DNA from: CAVVNN01 sp963838035
Lineage (GTDB): Bacteria > Actinomycetota > Thermoleophilia > Solirubrobacterales > 70-9
NCBI GenBank assembly: GCA_963838035.1
Contig: CAWIPM010000005.1
Location: 186,001-250,000 of the forward strand
DNA length: 64,000 bases
Direction: 5' to 3'
A program made the position numbers and the translations under genes. The notes under the pieces were generated by a model. The model was not told where the DNA came from. It did no database searches and saw only the letters and a program-made list of their open reading frames with translations. The first letter of the stretch is position 1. Each line of letters opens with the position of its first letter. Of this stretch, positions 26,745 to 37,255 are shown piece after piece.

Positions 26745-26784
26745 AAGCCCCACCCCACGCGAAACACCGAGCCCCCAACTGGCA

Positions 26785-27471
26785 CTACAGCCCTCGGCGG
26801 CGAGCCAGGTAGGCGCGCGCGAAGTCGCGCAGCTGGTGGGCACGGTGGACGAACCCGGGGATGGTGCGGCCGGTCGCGCGATGCTCGAGATCGAGCTCAT
26901 ACTCGCCGAGCCTGAAGCCCGCGCGGACCGCGTCGACCGTCATCCCGATCTCCATGCCGTAGCCGCGGGCGAAGGGGAGGGTGGCGCGCAGTACCTCGAC
27001 GCGCATCGCCCGCTGCCCGGAGATCGGCGCCCTCGTCTCGGCGTCGCACAGGCGGCGGATCGCCCAGCCCGCAAAGCCGAGCGCCACTCCGAAGCCGCCC
27101 CCGGTCCGGCGTGAGAAGGCGGCGACGGCGAGGTCGCAGCGGCCTTCCTCGACCGCCTCGAGCAACGGAGAGAGCCGTGCCGCCGATGCCCCGAGGTCAG
27201 CGTCGCAGAGAAGGACCAGGCGCGGCGCCGGCGCGGCGCTCAGCGCCGCCTCCGCCGCCGCTGTCACGTTGGCCCCCTTGCCATGCGGACGACCGCGGCT
27301 GACCACCTGCGCCCCCGCCGCCATCGCAGCCTCGGCAGTGCCGTCGGTCGATGCGTCGTCGGCGACCCAGATCGCCGCAGCGGGGAAGACTCCGCGCAGC
27401 GCCGCGACCGTCTCCTCCACTCGATCGGCCTCGTTGCGCGCTGCGACTATCACCGCGAGCGGGTCCTTCAT
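26785..27471 (-). CDS. Glycosyltransferase family 2 protein
   Basis: 228 residues, GT-A fold. N-terminal LAVIVAARNEADRVEETVAA, nucleotide-binding AIWVADDASTDGTAEAA, and the metal site LLCDADLGASAARL (DxD). GKGANVTAAAEAAL follows the common GKG pattern. Further parts (APISGQRAMRVEVLR, GYGMEIGMTVDAVRAG) are as in dolichyl-phosphate-mannose-synthase-like enzymes. No membrane tail. Donor and acceptor unknown. Confidence 0.82.
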   Translation of the reverse strand: MKDPLAVIVAARNEADRVEETVAALRGVFPAAAIWVADDASTDGTAEAAMAAGAQVVSRGRPHGKGANVTAAAEAALSAAPAPRLVLLCDADLGASAARLSPLLEAVEEGRCDLAVAAFSRRTGGGFGVALGFAGWAIRRLCDAETRAPISGQRAMRVEVLRATLPFARGYGMEIGMTVDAVRAGFRLGEYELDLEHRATGRTIPGFVHRAHQLRDFARAYLARRRGL

Positions 27472-27491
27472 GGCGGCTATTGTCCCCGCCC

Positions 27492-27704
27492 ATGGCGGAC
27501 ATCGAGGCGCATATCACCGGCAACGTGTGGAAAATCGAGGTCGCGGTGGGGGACCGTGTCTCAGATGGAGACACGGTCGTCATCCTCGAGTCGATGAAGA
27601 TGGAGATTCCGGTCGAGACCGAGGACGACGGCACGGTGAAGGAGATCCGCTGCGAAGAGGGTCAGGCCGTCAGCGAAGGCGACGTCCTCGTGGTGCTCGA
27701 ATAG
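27492..27704 (+). CDS. Biotin carrier (TB7.3-like) single-domain protein
   Basis: 70 residues, a lone biotinyl domain. The biotin site is in VILESMKMEIPVETEDDG (Lys of MKM), with the symmetrical strands AHITGNVWKIEVAVGDRVSD and GTVKEIRCEEGQAVSEGDVL. Very close in size and sequence to mycobacterial TB7.3. It would serve as the carboxyl carrier of an acyl-CoA carboxylase whose other subunits are not in the window. Next gene, 7 bases on, is an enoyl-CoA hydratase. A biotin synthesis cluster follows within 3 kb. Confidence 0.88.
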   Translation: MADIEAHITGNVWKIEVAVGDRVSDGDTVVILESMKMEIPVETEDDGTVKEIRCEEGQAVSEGDVLVVLE

Positions 27705-27711
27705 GCGCAAC

Positions 27712-28518
27712 GTGAACGAACGGCTCGCAGGCGGCAAGCTGATCCTCGACTCGCCTGCCGAGGCCGTCGTCCGGATCCGCATCTCCAACCCCGAGCGCCG
27801 CAACGCGCTCGACCACGAGATCCTCGACGCCCTGGCGGAGACGCTGCCGCGACTCGACCAGGGGATCGAGACCCGCTGTGTGGTGCTGACCGGCGCGGCG
27901 CCGGTCTTCTCCGCCGGATACGACATCGCCTCGATCCCGTCCGAGAGCTTCGAGCGCGACGCCGAGGCGCTCGTTGCCCACCCGTTCCACGCAGCGATGG
28001 AGGCCCTCGCGGCGCATCCCTGGCCCACGCTGGCCGCGATCAACGGCCACTGCCTGGGCGGCGGGCTGGAGCTGGCGATCACCTGCGACCTGCGCATATG
28101 CGCCGCCGGGGCGAAGCTGGGGATGCCGCCCGCCAAGCTCGGCCTCATCTACGGCCACACGGGTCTGCGCAAGTTCATCGACACGATCGGCCAGGCACGA
28201 ACCAAGGACCTCTTCCTGACAGGTCGCAACATGACGGCGGCGCGCGCCGAGCAATTCGGCCTGGTGCATGAGGTGGTCGGCGACGAGGAGCTGGAGCCGG
28301 CGGCGGTCGAGCTGGCGGCGGCGGTCGCCGCCAACGCGCCGCTATCGACGAGGGGCAACAAACACGCGATCGACCTGCTCACCCAGTGCCCGGTCCTGAC
28401 CGAGCAGCAGCAGGCGGGGCTGATCGCCCTGCGCGAGTCCTGCTTCTCCTCCAGCGACTTCCGCGAGGGGATCCGCGCCTTTGCCGAGAAGCGCAAGCCC
28501 GAGTGGACCGGGCGTTGA
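27712..28518 (+). CDS. Enoyl-CoA hydratase/isomerase family protein
   Basis: 268 residues, crotonase fold. GTG start at 27712. Oxyanion-hole parts: VFSAGYDIASIPSES and ATAWAAL-type region read here as INGHCLGGGLELAITCDLRI, followed by LGMPPAKLGLIYGHTGLRKF. The Glu usually at the first catalytic site is replaced by Gly/Tyr-rich sequence (LIYGHTG), so it may be an isomerase, hydrolase or decarboxylase rather than a hydratase. Acts in acyl-CoA metabolism; placed with the biotin carrier gene. Confidence 0.82.
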   Translation: MNERLAGGKLILDSPAEAVVRIRISNPERRNALDHEILDALAETLPRLDQGIETRCVVLTGAAPVFSAGYDIASIPSESFERDAEALVAHPFHAAMEALAAHPWPTLAAINGHCLGGGLELAITCDLRICAAGAKLGMPPAKLGLIYGHTGLRKFIDTIGQARTKDLFLTGRNMTAARAEQFGLVHEVVGDEELEPAAVELAAAVAANAPLSTRGNKHAIDLLTQCPVLTEQQQAGLIALRESCFSSSDFREGIRAFAEKRKPEWTGR

Positions 28519-28528
28519 GCGGCTGTCG

Positions 28529-29164
28529 ATGAGCGCCAAGGCCCGCCGGGCGCTGGCGGCCGCCGACCCGACGATGGCGGCGCTGATCGAGCGGGTAGGG
28601 GAGATCGACATCGCGACGCGGCTGCGGCGGCGCAGCGAGGAGCGACCTGCCGACGCCTACGGGGCGCTGCTGCGGGCGATCGTCGGCCAGCAGCTCTCGA
28701 CCAAGGCGGCGCGCACGATCTACCTGAGGGTGATCGAGATCTTCGACGGCGCAACGCCGACCCCGGCGCAGCTGCTGAAGGCAAGCGAGGAGGATCTGCG
28801 CGGCGCCGGCCTCTCCGGGCGCAAGGTCGAGTACGTCCGCGACCTCGCGACCCACGTGCTCGAGGGCGAGCTCGAGCTCGACCGGCTCGGCGAGCTCTCC
28901 GACGAGGAGGTGATCTCCGAGATCGTCGCGGTGCGCGGCCTCGGCCAGTGGACCGCGGAGATGTTCCTGCTCTTCCACCTGGAGCGACCCGACGTCCTCT
29001 CCGGCGGCGACCTCGGCATCCGCAAGGCGGTCCAGATCGAGTACGGGCTCGACGCGATGCCGGCTCCCACGCAGGTGATCGAGATCGGCGGGCCCTGGCG
29101 TCCCCACCGCAGCCTCGCCTCCCTCTACCTGTGGGAGTCGCTGGCCGCCGTTCCCGGTGCGTAA
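28529..29164 (+). CDS. DNA-3-methyladenine glycosylase II (AlkA-like, HhH-GPD)
   Basis: Removes alkylated bases from DNA. About 211 residues from the ATG at 28529. HhH motif EEDLRGAGLSGRKVEYVRDL; HhH-GPD core VRGLGQWTAEMFLLFHLER and catalytic Asp in DVLSGGDLGIRKAVQIEYGL. ALLRAIVGQQLSTKAARTIY is the standard N-terminal part. No N-terminal sensor domain (Ada) and no TBP-like N-domain of E. coli AlkA; it matches the shorter form common in actinobacteria. Confidence 0.86.
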   Translation: MSAKARRALAAADPTMAALIERVGEIDIATRLRRRSEERPADAYGALLRAIVGQQLSTKAARTIYLRVIEIFDGATPTPAQLLKASEEDLRGAGLSGRKVEYVRDLATHVLEGELELDRLGELSDEEVISEIVAVRGLGQWTAEMFLLFHLERPDVLSGGDLGIRKAVQIEYGLDAMPAPTQVIEIGGPWRPHRSLASLYLWESLAAVPGA

Positions 29165-29213
29165 CGGCTCCTGCGCGTTAACGGCAGGGTGCAATGTGGC
29201 CGAAGATAGGGTT

Positions 29214-30677
29214 ATGCGCCTCCGATTCTGGCTCGGCCTCGCCGCGGTCCTCCTGATCGCAACCGGCTCGGTTGCCGCGGGGCTGATCGTTCGCGCCGGC
29301 GACACCGCCGACTTCCACCGGATGCAGCGCGACGAGGCGACTCGCGCGGCCCGGCAGACGGAGGCGATCGCAGCCCTCTCGGTCGGGCAGCTGGCCAGCA
29401 CCGCAGCCTTCTTCCAGGCCGAGGGGAACTTCAGCCGGCATGAGTTCGACGTGGTCACCAAGCCGCTGCTGCGCGAGGGCTCGCTGAGCACGACGGCCTT
29501 CGTCCCGCGCGTGACGCGATCCGAACGGGCTCGCTACGAACGCGAAAGCGGCTTCCCGATCTTCGAACGGGGACCGGTCGGCTTTCGCAAGGCGGGCGGC
29601 CGCCCCGCCTACTTTCCGCTCACATACGTGGCGGCCGATCGCCTCGCCAAGGCAGGGCTCGGGTACGACCTCGGCTCCGACCCCGAACGAGCGCCGTTCC
29701 TGCGCCGCGCCCGCGATACGGGCAGGCCGGCCGCGACCCCGGCCGGGCATCTCCTGGTCGGCGGGATCGGCATCGTCGTCTTCCGGCCGGTCTATCGCGA
29801 CGGCGCCCCAACCGGCAGCGTGGCCCAGCGGCGCGCGGCTCTGGTCGGGTTCGCGGCAGGCGGATTCCACGCCCGCGACCTCGCCGCCGCCGCTGACTCC
29901 GCGGTTCCGAGCACCGTCGCCGTGCAGCTGAGGCTCGATCGCCACACCGTGATCGGCGACAAGGGGCGGCTCACCGACGCCGCGCGCGCCCCGATTCACA
30001 TCGCCGACCGAAACTGGATGCTGATCGTCCGCGACCCGAACCGGCCGGACATCGCCCCGCCGATCCTGCTGGCAGGCGTCGGCATCTCCCTGGCCGCGCT
30101 GCTCGGGGCGCTGATCCTGATCTGGAGACGCAACGAGCGGATGGAGGAGCTGCGGCGCCAGGCGGGCCAGGACTCGCTCACCGGGCTGAAGAACCGCCGC
30201 CGCTTCGAGGAGGACCTGCGGCGGGAGATGGCACGAGCCCGTCGCGAGGAAGAGACAGGGGCACTGCTGATCGTCGACCTCGATCGCTTCAAGCAGGTCA
30301 ACGACACGCTCGGGCATCCCGCTGGGGACAGCTTGATCGGCGAGATCGCCGGGGTGCTGCGAGGCCGTATGCGGGAGACCGACGTGCTGGCGCGAATCGG
30401 CGGCGACGAGTTCGCGATCGTCCTCCCGCACTGCGACACCGCGGAGGCGCGGTTGGTGGCAGAGCAGATCGTCGCGGCGATTCGCAGCCACGCCCCTCGA
30501 GGCGACGGCGCCTTCCCGGTGACCGCGTGCATCGGCATCGCGATCTTCGGCGCCGACCCCCGAATGAGCTTCGAGTCGTTGATGTCGGAGGCCGACACGG
30601 CGATGTACGCGGCCAAGGACGAGGGGCGCGACCGGGTCCGGGTCTTCGACCCGCTCGCCGTCCGGGGCGATGCCTAG
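29214..30677 (+). CDS. Diguanylate cyclase with CHASE-type sensor domain
   Basis: Makes c-di-GMP from GTP. 487 residues from the ATG at 29214 (membrane-anchor start RLRFWLGLAAVLLIATGSVA). Residues about 30-275 form a periplasmic CHASE-like sensor (TTAFVPRVTRSERARYERES; VVFRPVYRDGAPTGS). A second membrane segment (PILLAGVGISLAALLGALIL) leads to the GGDEF domain: QDSLTGLKNRRRFEEDL, IVDLDRFKQVNDTLGH, ARIGGDEFAIVLPH. An RxxD inhibitory site (RETD) sits five residues before GGDEF, so product inhibition is likely. No EAL domain. Confidence 0.9.
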   Translation: MRLRFWLGLAAVLLIATGSVAAGLIVRAGDTADFHRMQRDEATRAARQTEAIAALSVGQLASTAAFFQAEGNFSRHEFDVVTKPLLREGSLSTTAFVPRVTRSERARYERESGFPIFERGPVGFRKAGGRPAYFPLTYVAADRLAKAGLGYDLGSDPERAPFLRRARDTGRPAATPAGHLLVGGIGIVVFRPVYRDGAPTGSVAQRRAALVGFAAGGFHARDLAAAADSAVPSTVAVQLRLDRHTVIGDKGRLTDAARAPIHIADRNWMLIVRDPNRPDIAPPILLAGVGISLAALLGALILIWRRNERMEELRRQAGQDSLTGLKNRRRFEEDLRREMARARREEETGALLIVDLDRFKQVNDTLGHPAGDSLIGEIAGVLRGRMRETDVLARIGGDEFAIVLPHCDTAEARLVAEQIVAAIRSHAPRGDGAFPVTACIGIAIFGADPRMSFESLMSEADTAMYAAKDEGRDRVRVFDPLAVRGDA

Positions 30678-30689
30678 CCTTGCGGCTGA

Positions 30690-31810
30690 ATGCCCCCCCT
30701 GATCACGTTTGAGGAGGCGCTCGGGCTGGGCGAGCTCAGCGACCGGCAGGAGATCGGCGACCTGATCGAGCGCGCCTGGAAGGTGCGCCGCGAGAACTTC
30801 GGCAACTCCACCGACATGTGCTCGCTGGTCAACGCCAAGTCAGGCGGATGCGCCGAGGACTGCGGCTTCTGCGCCCAGTCTCGCTACGCCGAGGCCGACA
30901 CGCCGATGCACGCGATGATGGAGCCCGAGCAGATCCTCGAGCACGCGCGCGCGGCCGAGGCCGCCGGCGCGCACCGCTTCTGCATGGTCACCCAGGGCCA
31001 GGGGCTCTCAAAACGGGACTTCGCCAAGATCCTCGAAGGAGCGAGGCTGGTCGCCGAGCAGACCAACCTGAAGCGCTGCGCTTCGATCGGACACATGTCA
31101 GCCGAACGTGCCAAGCAGCTTCGTGAGGCCGGAATACAGCGCGTCCACCACAACGTCGAGTCCTCGCGCTCCTATTACCCGGAGGTCTCTACCACGGTCC
31201 GCTACGAGGGCCGGCTGCGGACGATCGAGGCGGTCAGGGAGGCCGGCCTGGAGACCTGCGTCGGCGGCATCCTCAACCTCGGCGAGAGCCGCCGCCAACG
31301 GGTCGAGATGGCCTTCGAGCTCTCCGAGCTGAACCCGACCTCGGTCCCGATCAACCTTCTCAATCCGCGCGAGGGCACCAAGTTCGGCGACCGCCCGCTG
31401 ATGGACGCGATCGAGGTGGTCAAGTGGGTGGCGATCTTCCGCCTGATCATCCCGGGGGCGCTGTTTCGCCTCTGCGGCGGCCGGGTCGAGAACCTCGGCG
31501 ACCTGCAGCCACTGGCGGTCAAGGCGGGGCTCAACGGTGTGATGATGGGGAACTTCCTCACCACGCTGGGCGCCGAGCCCGAGGACGACCGGGCGATGTT
31601 CGAAGAGCTTGGGCTGAACGTGGCGCGCCAACCCGACAACGGCGCCAACCCGCGCCCGGACAACCGCGACGGCTGGCTCGATGGCGAGGCGCCGGAGACA
31701 CCGATCGACGAGCTGATCGACCGCCAGGACGAGGCGAACTTCTGGGACCCCTCGACCCAGCTCCGCGTGATCAAGAAGGCCAAGAAGCCGCCGCCATATC
31801 CCCAGGCGGC

Positions 31811-31814
<4 letters not shown>
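30690..31814 (+). CDS. bioB: Biotin synthase
   Basis: Radical-SAM enzyme inserting sulfur into dethiobiotin. 374 residues. The 4Fe-4S motif is SGGCAEDCGFCAQSRYAEAD (C-x3-C-x2-C); 2Fe-2S cluster ligands lie in FCMVTQGQG, KRCASIGHMSA and ETCVGGILNLGES, all conserved in BioB, together with RLCGGRVENLGDLQ. The C-terminal 40 residues (RPDNRDGWLDGEAPETPIDE) are an extension beyond E. coli BioB. First gene of bioBFD; bioF starts at the overlapping ATGA. Confidence 0.95.
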
Positions 31815-32998
<1,184 letters not shown>

Positions 32999-33003
32999 GC
33001 GCC

Positions 33004-33678
33004 TTGCGCGGGGTCTTCGTCACCGGCACGGGGACAGAGGTCGGCAAGACCGTCGTCGCGGCGGTTCTGGCCCATAGCCTCGCGGCCGCTGGCGAGCGGG
33101 TCGCCGTCTTCAAGCCGGCGGTGACCGGGCTCGACGAACCTGGGGAGGCAGACCACGCTTTGCTGCGCCGGGCCGCAGGCTCATGCCAGGGCGACGCTGA
33201 AATCGCGCCGTACCGCTTCGGGCCGCCGGCATCGCCTCACCTCGCGGCAGAGACCGCAGGCGAAGAGATCGACCCGGCGAGACTGCGGGTCGTCGTCGGC
33301 GAAGCGGCGGCGGCGGCCGACGCTTTGGTCTGCGAGGGCGTCGGCGGCCTGCTCGTGCCGCTGGCCCCCGGCTACCTCCTTCGCGACCTCGCCGTCGACC
33401 TGGCGCTACCGCTCGCGATCGCTGCGCCTCCCGGCCTGGGCACGATCAACCACACGCTGCTGACGATCGAGGCCGCCCGGGCGGCGGGGCTCGATATCGC
33501 AGCGGTCGTCCTCACTCCGTGGCCGCAGCTACCGAGCCGAATCGAGGAATCCAACCGAGAGACGATCGCCGCGCTGGGCGAGGTCGCCGTCGAGACTCTC
33601 CCGCAACTCGACCTGACCGACCCCGCGGGCTGGCCCAACATCGACGCCTGGCGCCTTCTTGCCGCGATCCGGGAATGA
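33004..33678 (+). CDS. bioD: Dethiobiotin synthetase
   Basis: ATP-dependent ring closure of diaminopelargonic acid to dethiobiotin. 224 residues. N-terminal VFVTGTGTEVGKTVVAAVLA is the P-loop of BioD, followed by AVFKPAVTGL and VCEGVGGLLVPLAPGYLLRD. TTG start at 33004, 5 bases after bioF. The C-terminal DPAGWPNIDAWRLLAAIRE is normal. Ends 12 bases before the convergent MFS gene. Confidence 0.92.
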   Translation: MRGVFVTGTGTEVGKTVVAAVLAHSLAAAGERVAVFKPAVTGLDEPGEADHALLRRAAGSCQGDAEIAPYRFGPPASPHLAAETAGEEIDPARLRVVVGEAAAAADALVCEGVGGLLVPLAPGYLLRDLAVDLALPLAIAAPPGLGTINHTLLTIEAARAAGLDIAAVVLTPWPQLPSRIEESNRETIAALGEVAVETLPQLDLTDPAGWPNIDAWRLLAAIRE

Positions 33679-33690
33679 CTCGCCAGACGG

Positions 33691-35190
33691 TCAGGCGGCG
33701 GGCCTCCCGGCGACCGCCTCCTGGGCGGCAAGCTCGGAGCCGCCCGGGTTGACGGCTGCCTCCGTCGCCTCGACGCTCACCGACGGGCCCCTGGCCCGAA
33801 TCGCGGTCGCCCCGACCAGGGCGCCCACCATCGCGACAACTGCTGAGACGCTCATCGCGTGACCGAGGGCGGTGACGAACTGCTGCGGGCTGGCGGCGTT
33901 GAAGTCAGAGGCGCCGACCGAGCCCTGGAAGATCGCCCCGGTGACGGCGACGCCGAGGCTGCCGCCGATCATGCGGAACATCGAGAGCACCCCCGACGCG
34001 ATCCCCGCCTTCTCGACCGCGACCGCGTTCATCGCGGTGCTGGTCATCGGTGACATCGTCATCGCGATCCCGATCCCGAGCAGCATGAAGCCGGGCAGCA
34101 GGTCGAGGTAGCTCGAATCGACCGCGATGCCGCTGAAGCTGTAGAGCGATGCGGCGACCGTGGCCAGCCCCCCGGCGATCAGCCAGCGCGGGCCGAAGCG
34201 ATCCGACATCCGGCCGGCGACCGGCGCCACGGTGACGATCATCAGGGTCGACGGCAGGAACCTGATACCCGCCTCCAGCGGCGAGTAGCGGAGGATGTCC
34301 TGCATGTAGAGGGCGAGGAAGAAGAAGACGCCGAGCATCGAGAAGGAGACGATCAGGGCGACCACCACGGCGCCGAGGAAGTTGCGGTCGGCGAAGAAGC
34401 GGAATTCGACCATCGGAACCTTGACCCGCAGCTCGATCGCGACGAAGGCCGCGAGCATGATTCCCGCCCCGGCGAGCAGCGCCACCACTGCGGTCGACCC
34501 CCAGCCCCAGCTGTTGCCCTCGACCAGGGCGAGGACAAGGGCTGTCAGCCCGGCGCTGAGCGCCGCCACCCCGGCGTAGTCGACCTCGCGCCCGACCGTC
34601 GTGTCACGCGACTCCCGCACGGCGAACAGCGCCGCCGTAACCGCCCCGATCGCGACCGGGATGTTGAGGTAGAAGATCGCCCGCCAGCTGACGTGCTCGG
34701 TGAGGAAGCCGCCCAGCACCGGGCCGACGGCCAGCGCCAGTGCCGAGACCCCCGCCCACATCCCCATCGCCTTGCCGCGCTCGCTGGCCGGGAAGGCGTC
34801 GGTGATGATCGAGAGCGTCGCCGGCATCATCAGTGCCGCGCCGACGCCCTGCACCACGCGGCTGGCGACGAGGTCGGTCGAGCTCACGGCGAAGCCGGCG
34901 GTCGCCGAGGAGAGCGCGAAGATGACGACGCCGAAGAGGAACATGCGGCGGCGCCCGAAGATGTCGCCGAGCCGCCCCCCGGTCGCGAGCAGAACCGCGA
35001 AGGAGAGCGTGTAGCCGTTGATCGTCCACTCGAGGCCGGAGATCGAGGCGCCGAGGTCACGCTGGATCGACGGCAGTGCCACGTTCACGACGGTGTTGTC
35101 GAGCATGATCATGAACAGCGCGAAGCACATCGCCCCGAGCGTCCACCACTTGCGATTCTCGTCGGTGATCAGATGGTGGTAGCGAGTCAA
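33691..35190 (-). CDS. MFS drug-efflux transporter, DHA2/EmrB-QacA type (14 TM)
   Basis: 499 residues. Motif A GGRLGDIFGRRRMFLFGVVI and motif D1 FMIMLDNTVVNVALPSIQRD near the start are diagnostic of the DHA2 (14-spanner) family; further membrane helices run to the C-terminus, with LPSTLMIVTVAPVAGRMSDR and a C-terminal Ala-rich cytosolic tail (AVNPGGSELAAQEAVAGRPA). Likely exports hydrophobic drugs. Downstream of and overlapping (ATGA) the MarR-type gene, which is probably its repressor. It lies between bioD and bioA, both on the other strand. Confidence 0.9.
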   Translation of the reverse strand: MTRYHHLITDENRKWWTLGAMCFALFMIMLDNTVVNVALPSIQRDLGASISGLEWTINGYTLSFAVLLATGGRLGDIFGRRRMFLFGVVIFALSSATAGFAVSSTDLVASRVVQGVGAALMMPATLSIITDAFPASERGKAMGMWAGVSALALAVGPVLGGFLTEHVSWRAIFYLNIPVAIGAVTAALFAVRESRDTTVGREVDYAGVAALSAGLTALVLALVEGNSWGWGSTAVVALLAGAGIMLAAFVAIELRVKVPMVEFRFFADRNFLGAVVVALIVSFSMLGVFFFLALYMQDILRYSPLEAGIRFLPSTLMIVTVAPVAGRMSDRFGPRWLIAGGLATVAASLYSFSGIAVDSSYLDLLPGFMLLGIGIAMTMSPMTSTAMNAVAVEKAGIASGVLSMFRMIGGSLGVAVTGAIFQGSVGASDFNAASPQQFVTALGHAMSVSAVVAMVGALVGATAIRARGPSVSVEATEAAVNPGGSELAAQEAVAGRPAA

Positions 35191-35726
35191 GCCGGTCCAA
35201 CCTCCTTCAGATGCTCGTAGGCCTCAGCTATGTCCTCCCTGTCCATCAACGAGTCGACGGCGGCGTCGAGCCTGCGGCGCTGCGCCGCGGTCAGCGTCGC
35301 GGCGAACGCCTCCATTCCCGCCTGCCGCACCACGACGAGGGTCTCGACCAGCTGCTTGCCCTTGGCGGTGATCGCCACCTGCCGGGCGCGCCGGTCCTCG
35401 GGGTCCTCGACCCGGGTGGCGAGGCCCGCCTTGACCAGGGCGTCGACCGCCCTGCTCATCGACGGGACCGAGACGCCGAAGGTCTCCGCCAGGTCGCTCA
35501 CCTGCCGGGCCTCCACCGCCTGGCCCAGCCCGCCCAGCTCCAGGAGCGCCTTGCACTGGGTCAGGGAGAGACCGCACTGCTCGATGACCCGCAGCTGGTT
35601 GCCGCGGTCGTAGAGGAAGAGGTGGCGAAGCAACGCGCCGAGCCGAGCGGCGGTCTCCTGCGCCGCGGGGCTGACCTCCGCCGCCGTCGCCCCATCTGCG
35701 ATCGCCGCTATGTCGCTCGCCTGCAT
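35187..35726 (-). CDS. MarR-family transcriptional regulator
   Basis: About 179 residues from ATG at 35726. Winged-helix core: LSLTQCKALLELGG, EARQVSDLAETFGVSVPSM and SRAVDALVKAGLATRVEDPE then DRRARQVAITAKGKQLVETL, all MarR-like. The open frame extends to 35768, but the ATG at 35726 avoids running into an inverted repeat (35746-35777) that looks like its operator. Stop overlaps the start of the MFS gene. Likely senses the exported compound. Confidence 0.85.
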   Translation of the reverse strand: MQASDIAAIADGATAAEVSPAAQETAARLGALLRHLFLYDRGNQLRVIEQCGLSLTQCKALLELGGLGQAVEARQVSDLAETFGVSVPSMSRAVDALVKAGLATRVEDPEDRRARQVAITAKGKQLVETLVVVRQAGMEAFAATLTAAQRRRLDAAVDSLMDREDIAEAYEHLKEVGPA

Positions 35727-35745
35727 CTCGTAGATGATTGCATAC

Positions 35746-35777
35746 GCGCAACTATTTCTAGTGCGCAATAGTTGTGC
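35746..35777. promoter_or_regulatory. Inverted repeat, likely MarR operator
   Basis: GCGCAACTATT ... AATAGTTGTGC, arms of 11 bases with one mismatch around a 10-base centre. It lies 20 bases upstream of the MarR ATG, in the divergent region with bioA (ATG 35879). MarR dimers bind sites of this kind; a direct effect on bioA is possible but less likely given about 100 bases of distance. Confidence 0.65.
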
Positions 35778-35878
35778 GTGTGACCAATATCACGCGCTTC
35801 CGTCCGGTGATCGGTTTCCGCATTGAGCGACTTCGCGACCGGGTTTCCGCCCGGTGGCGGGTCTAGGGTCGCTACGCG

Positions 35879-37210
35879 ATGCAGATGGATCACCCGCGGC
35901 TCGACCACGATCACCTCTGGCACCCGTTCACGCAGCAACGGGACTGGTGCGGGGAGGAGCCACTCGTGATCGAGCGCGCCGAAGGCTCCCACCTGGTCGG
36001 GAGCGACGGGCGGCGCTACCTCGACGGCGTCTCCTCGCTCTGGTGCAACGTCCATGGTCATCGCCATCCCGGCATCGACCAGGCCGTGCGCGACCAGCTC
36101 GACAAGGTCGCCCACTCGACCATGCTCGGCCTCTCCCACCCAAGCGCCGCCGAACTGGCCGCGCGCCTGGTCGATCTCGCCCCGCCCGGCCTCTCCCGCG
36201 TCTTCTACTCAGACTCCGGATCGACCGCGACCGAGATCGCGTTGAAGATGGCCTTCCAGTACCAGCAGCAGCGCGGCGGGCAGCACGTGAGACGCACCTC
36301 ATTCGTCCATCTGCGCGACGCCTACCACGGCGACACGATCGGCTCGGTCTCGGTCGGCGGCATCGACCTCTTCCACTCCACCTACCGGCCGCTCCTCTTC
36401 GACACCCACGCGGCCGAGCCGGGCGACGCGGCCCACCTGGCCCGGATCCTGGCGATGCACGAGGAGGAGATCGTCGCGGTGATCGTCGAGCCATTGGTCC
36501 AGGGCGCCGCCGGGATGATCGTCCACCCGCCCGGATACCTGCGTGCCGTGCGCGAGCTGTGCGACCGCTTCGGCGTGCTGCTGATCTGCGACGAGGTGGC
36601 GACCGGCTTCGGTCGCACCGGGAAGATGTTCGCCTGCGAGCATGAGCAGGTCGCACCGGACTTCCTCTGCCTCGCCAAGGGACTTACCGGGGGCTACATG
36701 CCGCTCGCCGCGACCCTGGCGACAGAGGACGTCTACGAGGGCTTCCTCGGCGCCTCTGAGGAACAGCGCACCTTCTTTCACGGCCACACCTACACCGGCA
36801 ACCCGCTCGCCTGTGCCGCGGCCCTCGCCAACCTCGACGCCTTCGAGCAGGAGCGGACGATCCTCTGCCTGCAGCCCAAGATCCACCTGCTCGGCGAGTT
36901 GCTGACGGAGATCGAGGCGATGCCCGAGGTTGCCGAGGTGCGCAGCCGCGGCTTCATGGTCGGGATCGACCTCGGCGAGCACGCCCCGGCTCTGCGGCTG
37001 GGCCACAGGGTCACTCTGGAGGCCCGCAAGCGGGGCGCGATCGTCCGCCCGCTCGGCGACACCGTCGTCCTGATGCCTCCCCTCTCCATCTCCGAGAGCG
37101 ACCTGCGCCACCTGGTGGAGATCACGGCGGCGGCGATCGGCGCCGCCGCATCATCCGCGCACGGGCCGGCCGGCGCGACAGGCTGGAGCCCACTTGCCGA
37201 GGCCGCCTGA
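35879..37210 (+). CDS. bioA: Adenosylmethionine-8-amino-7-oxononanoate aminotransferase
   Basis: Converts KAPA to DAPA in biotin synthesis, using SAM and PLP. 443 residues. Motifs: DHLWHPFTQQRDW at the start (BioA has HPYTQ in most bacteria), SLWCNVHGHRHPGIDQAV, SDSGSTATEIALKMAFQY, DAYHGDTIGSVSVGG, and PLP-lysine region CLAKGLTGGYMPLAATLAT, then HGHTYTGNPLACAAAL. The last 25 residues (SSAHGPAGATGWSPLAEAA) are an unstructured tail. Together with bioBFD on the same strand it completes the late pathway; the opposing MFS/MarR pair separates them. Confidence 0.93.
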   Translation: MQMDHPRLDHDHLWHPFTQQRDWCGEEPLVIERAEGSHLVGSDGRRYLDGVSSLWCNVHGHRHPGIDQAVRDQLDKVAHSTMLGLSHPSAAELAARLVDLAPPGLSRVFYSDSGSTATEIALKMAFQYQQQRGGQHVRRTSFVHLRDAYHGDTIGSVSVGGIDLFHSTYRPLLFDTHAAEPGDAAHLARILAMHEEEIVAVIVEPLVQGAAGMIVHPPGYLRAVRELCDRFGVLLICDEVATGFGRTGKMFACEHEQVAPDFLCLAKGLTGGYMPLAATLATEDVYEGFLGASEEQRTFFHGHTYTGNPLACAAALANLDAFEQERTILCLQPKIHLLGELLTEIEAMPEVAEVRSRGFMVGIDLGEHAPALRLGHRVTLEARKRGAIVRPLGDTVVLMPPLSISESDLRHLVEITAAAIGAAASSAHGPAGATGWSPLAEAA

Positions 37211-37255
37211 TTCGATCCCCATGTGACGGATTGGCGTCGTGGTCGTAGTACGGGC

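Noticed and set aside
27842..28100. Canonical enoyl-CoA hydratase activity for the crotonase-family gene
   Set aside because: One usual catalytic Glu position is not obvious, so I left the activity general.
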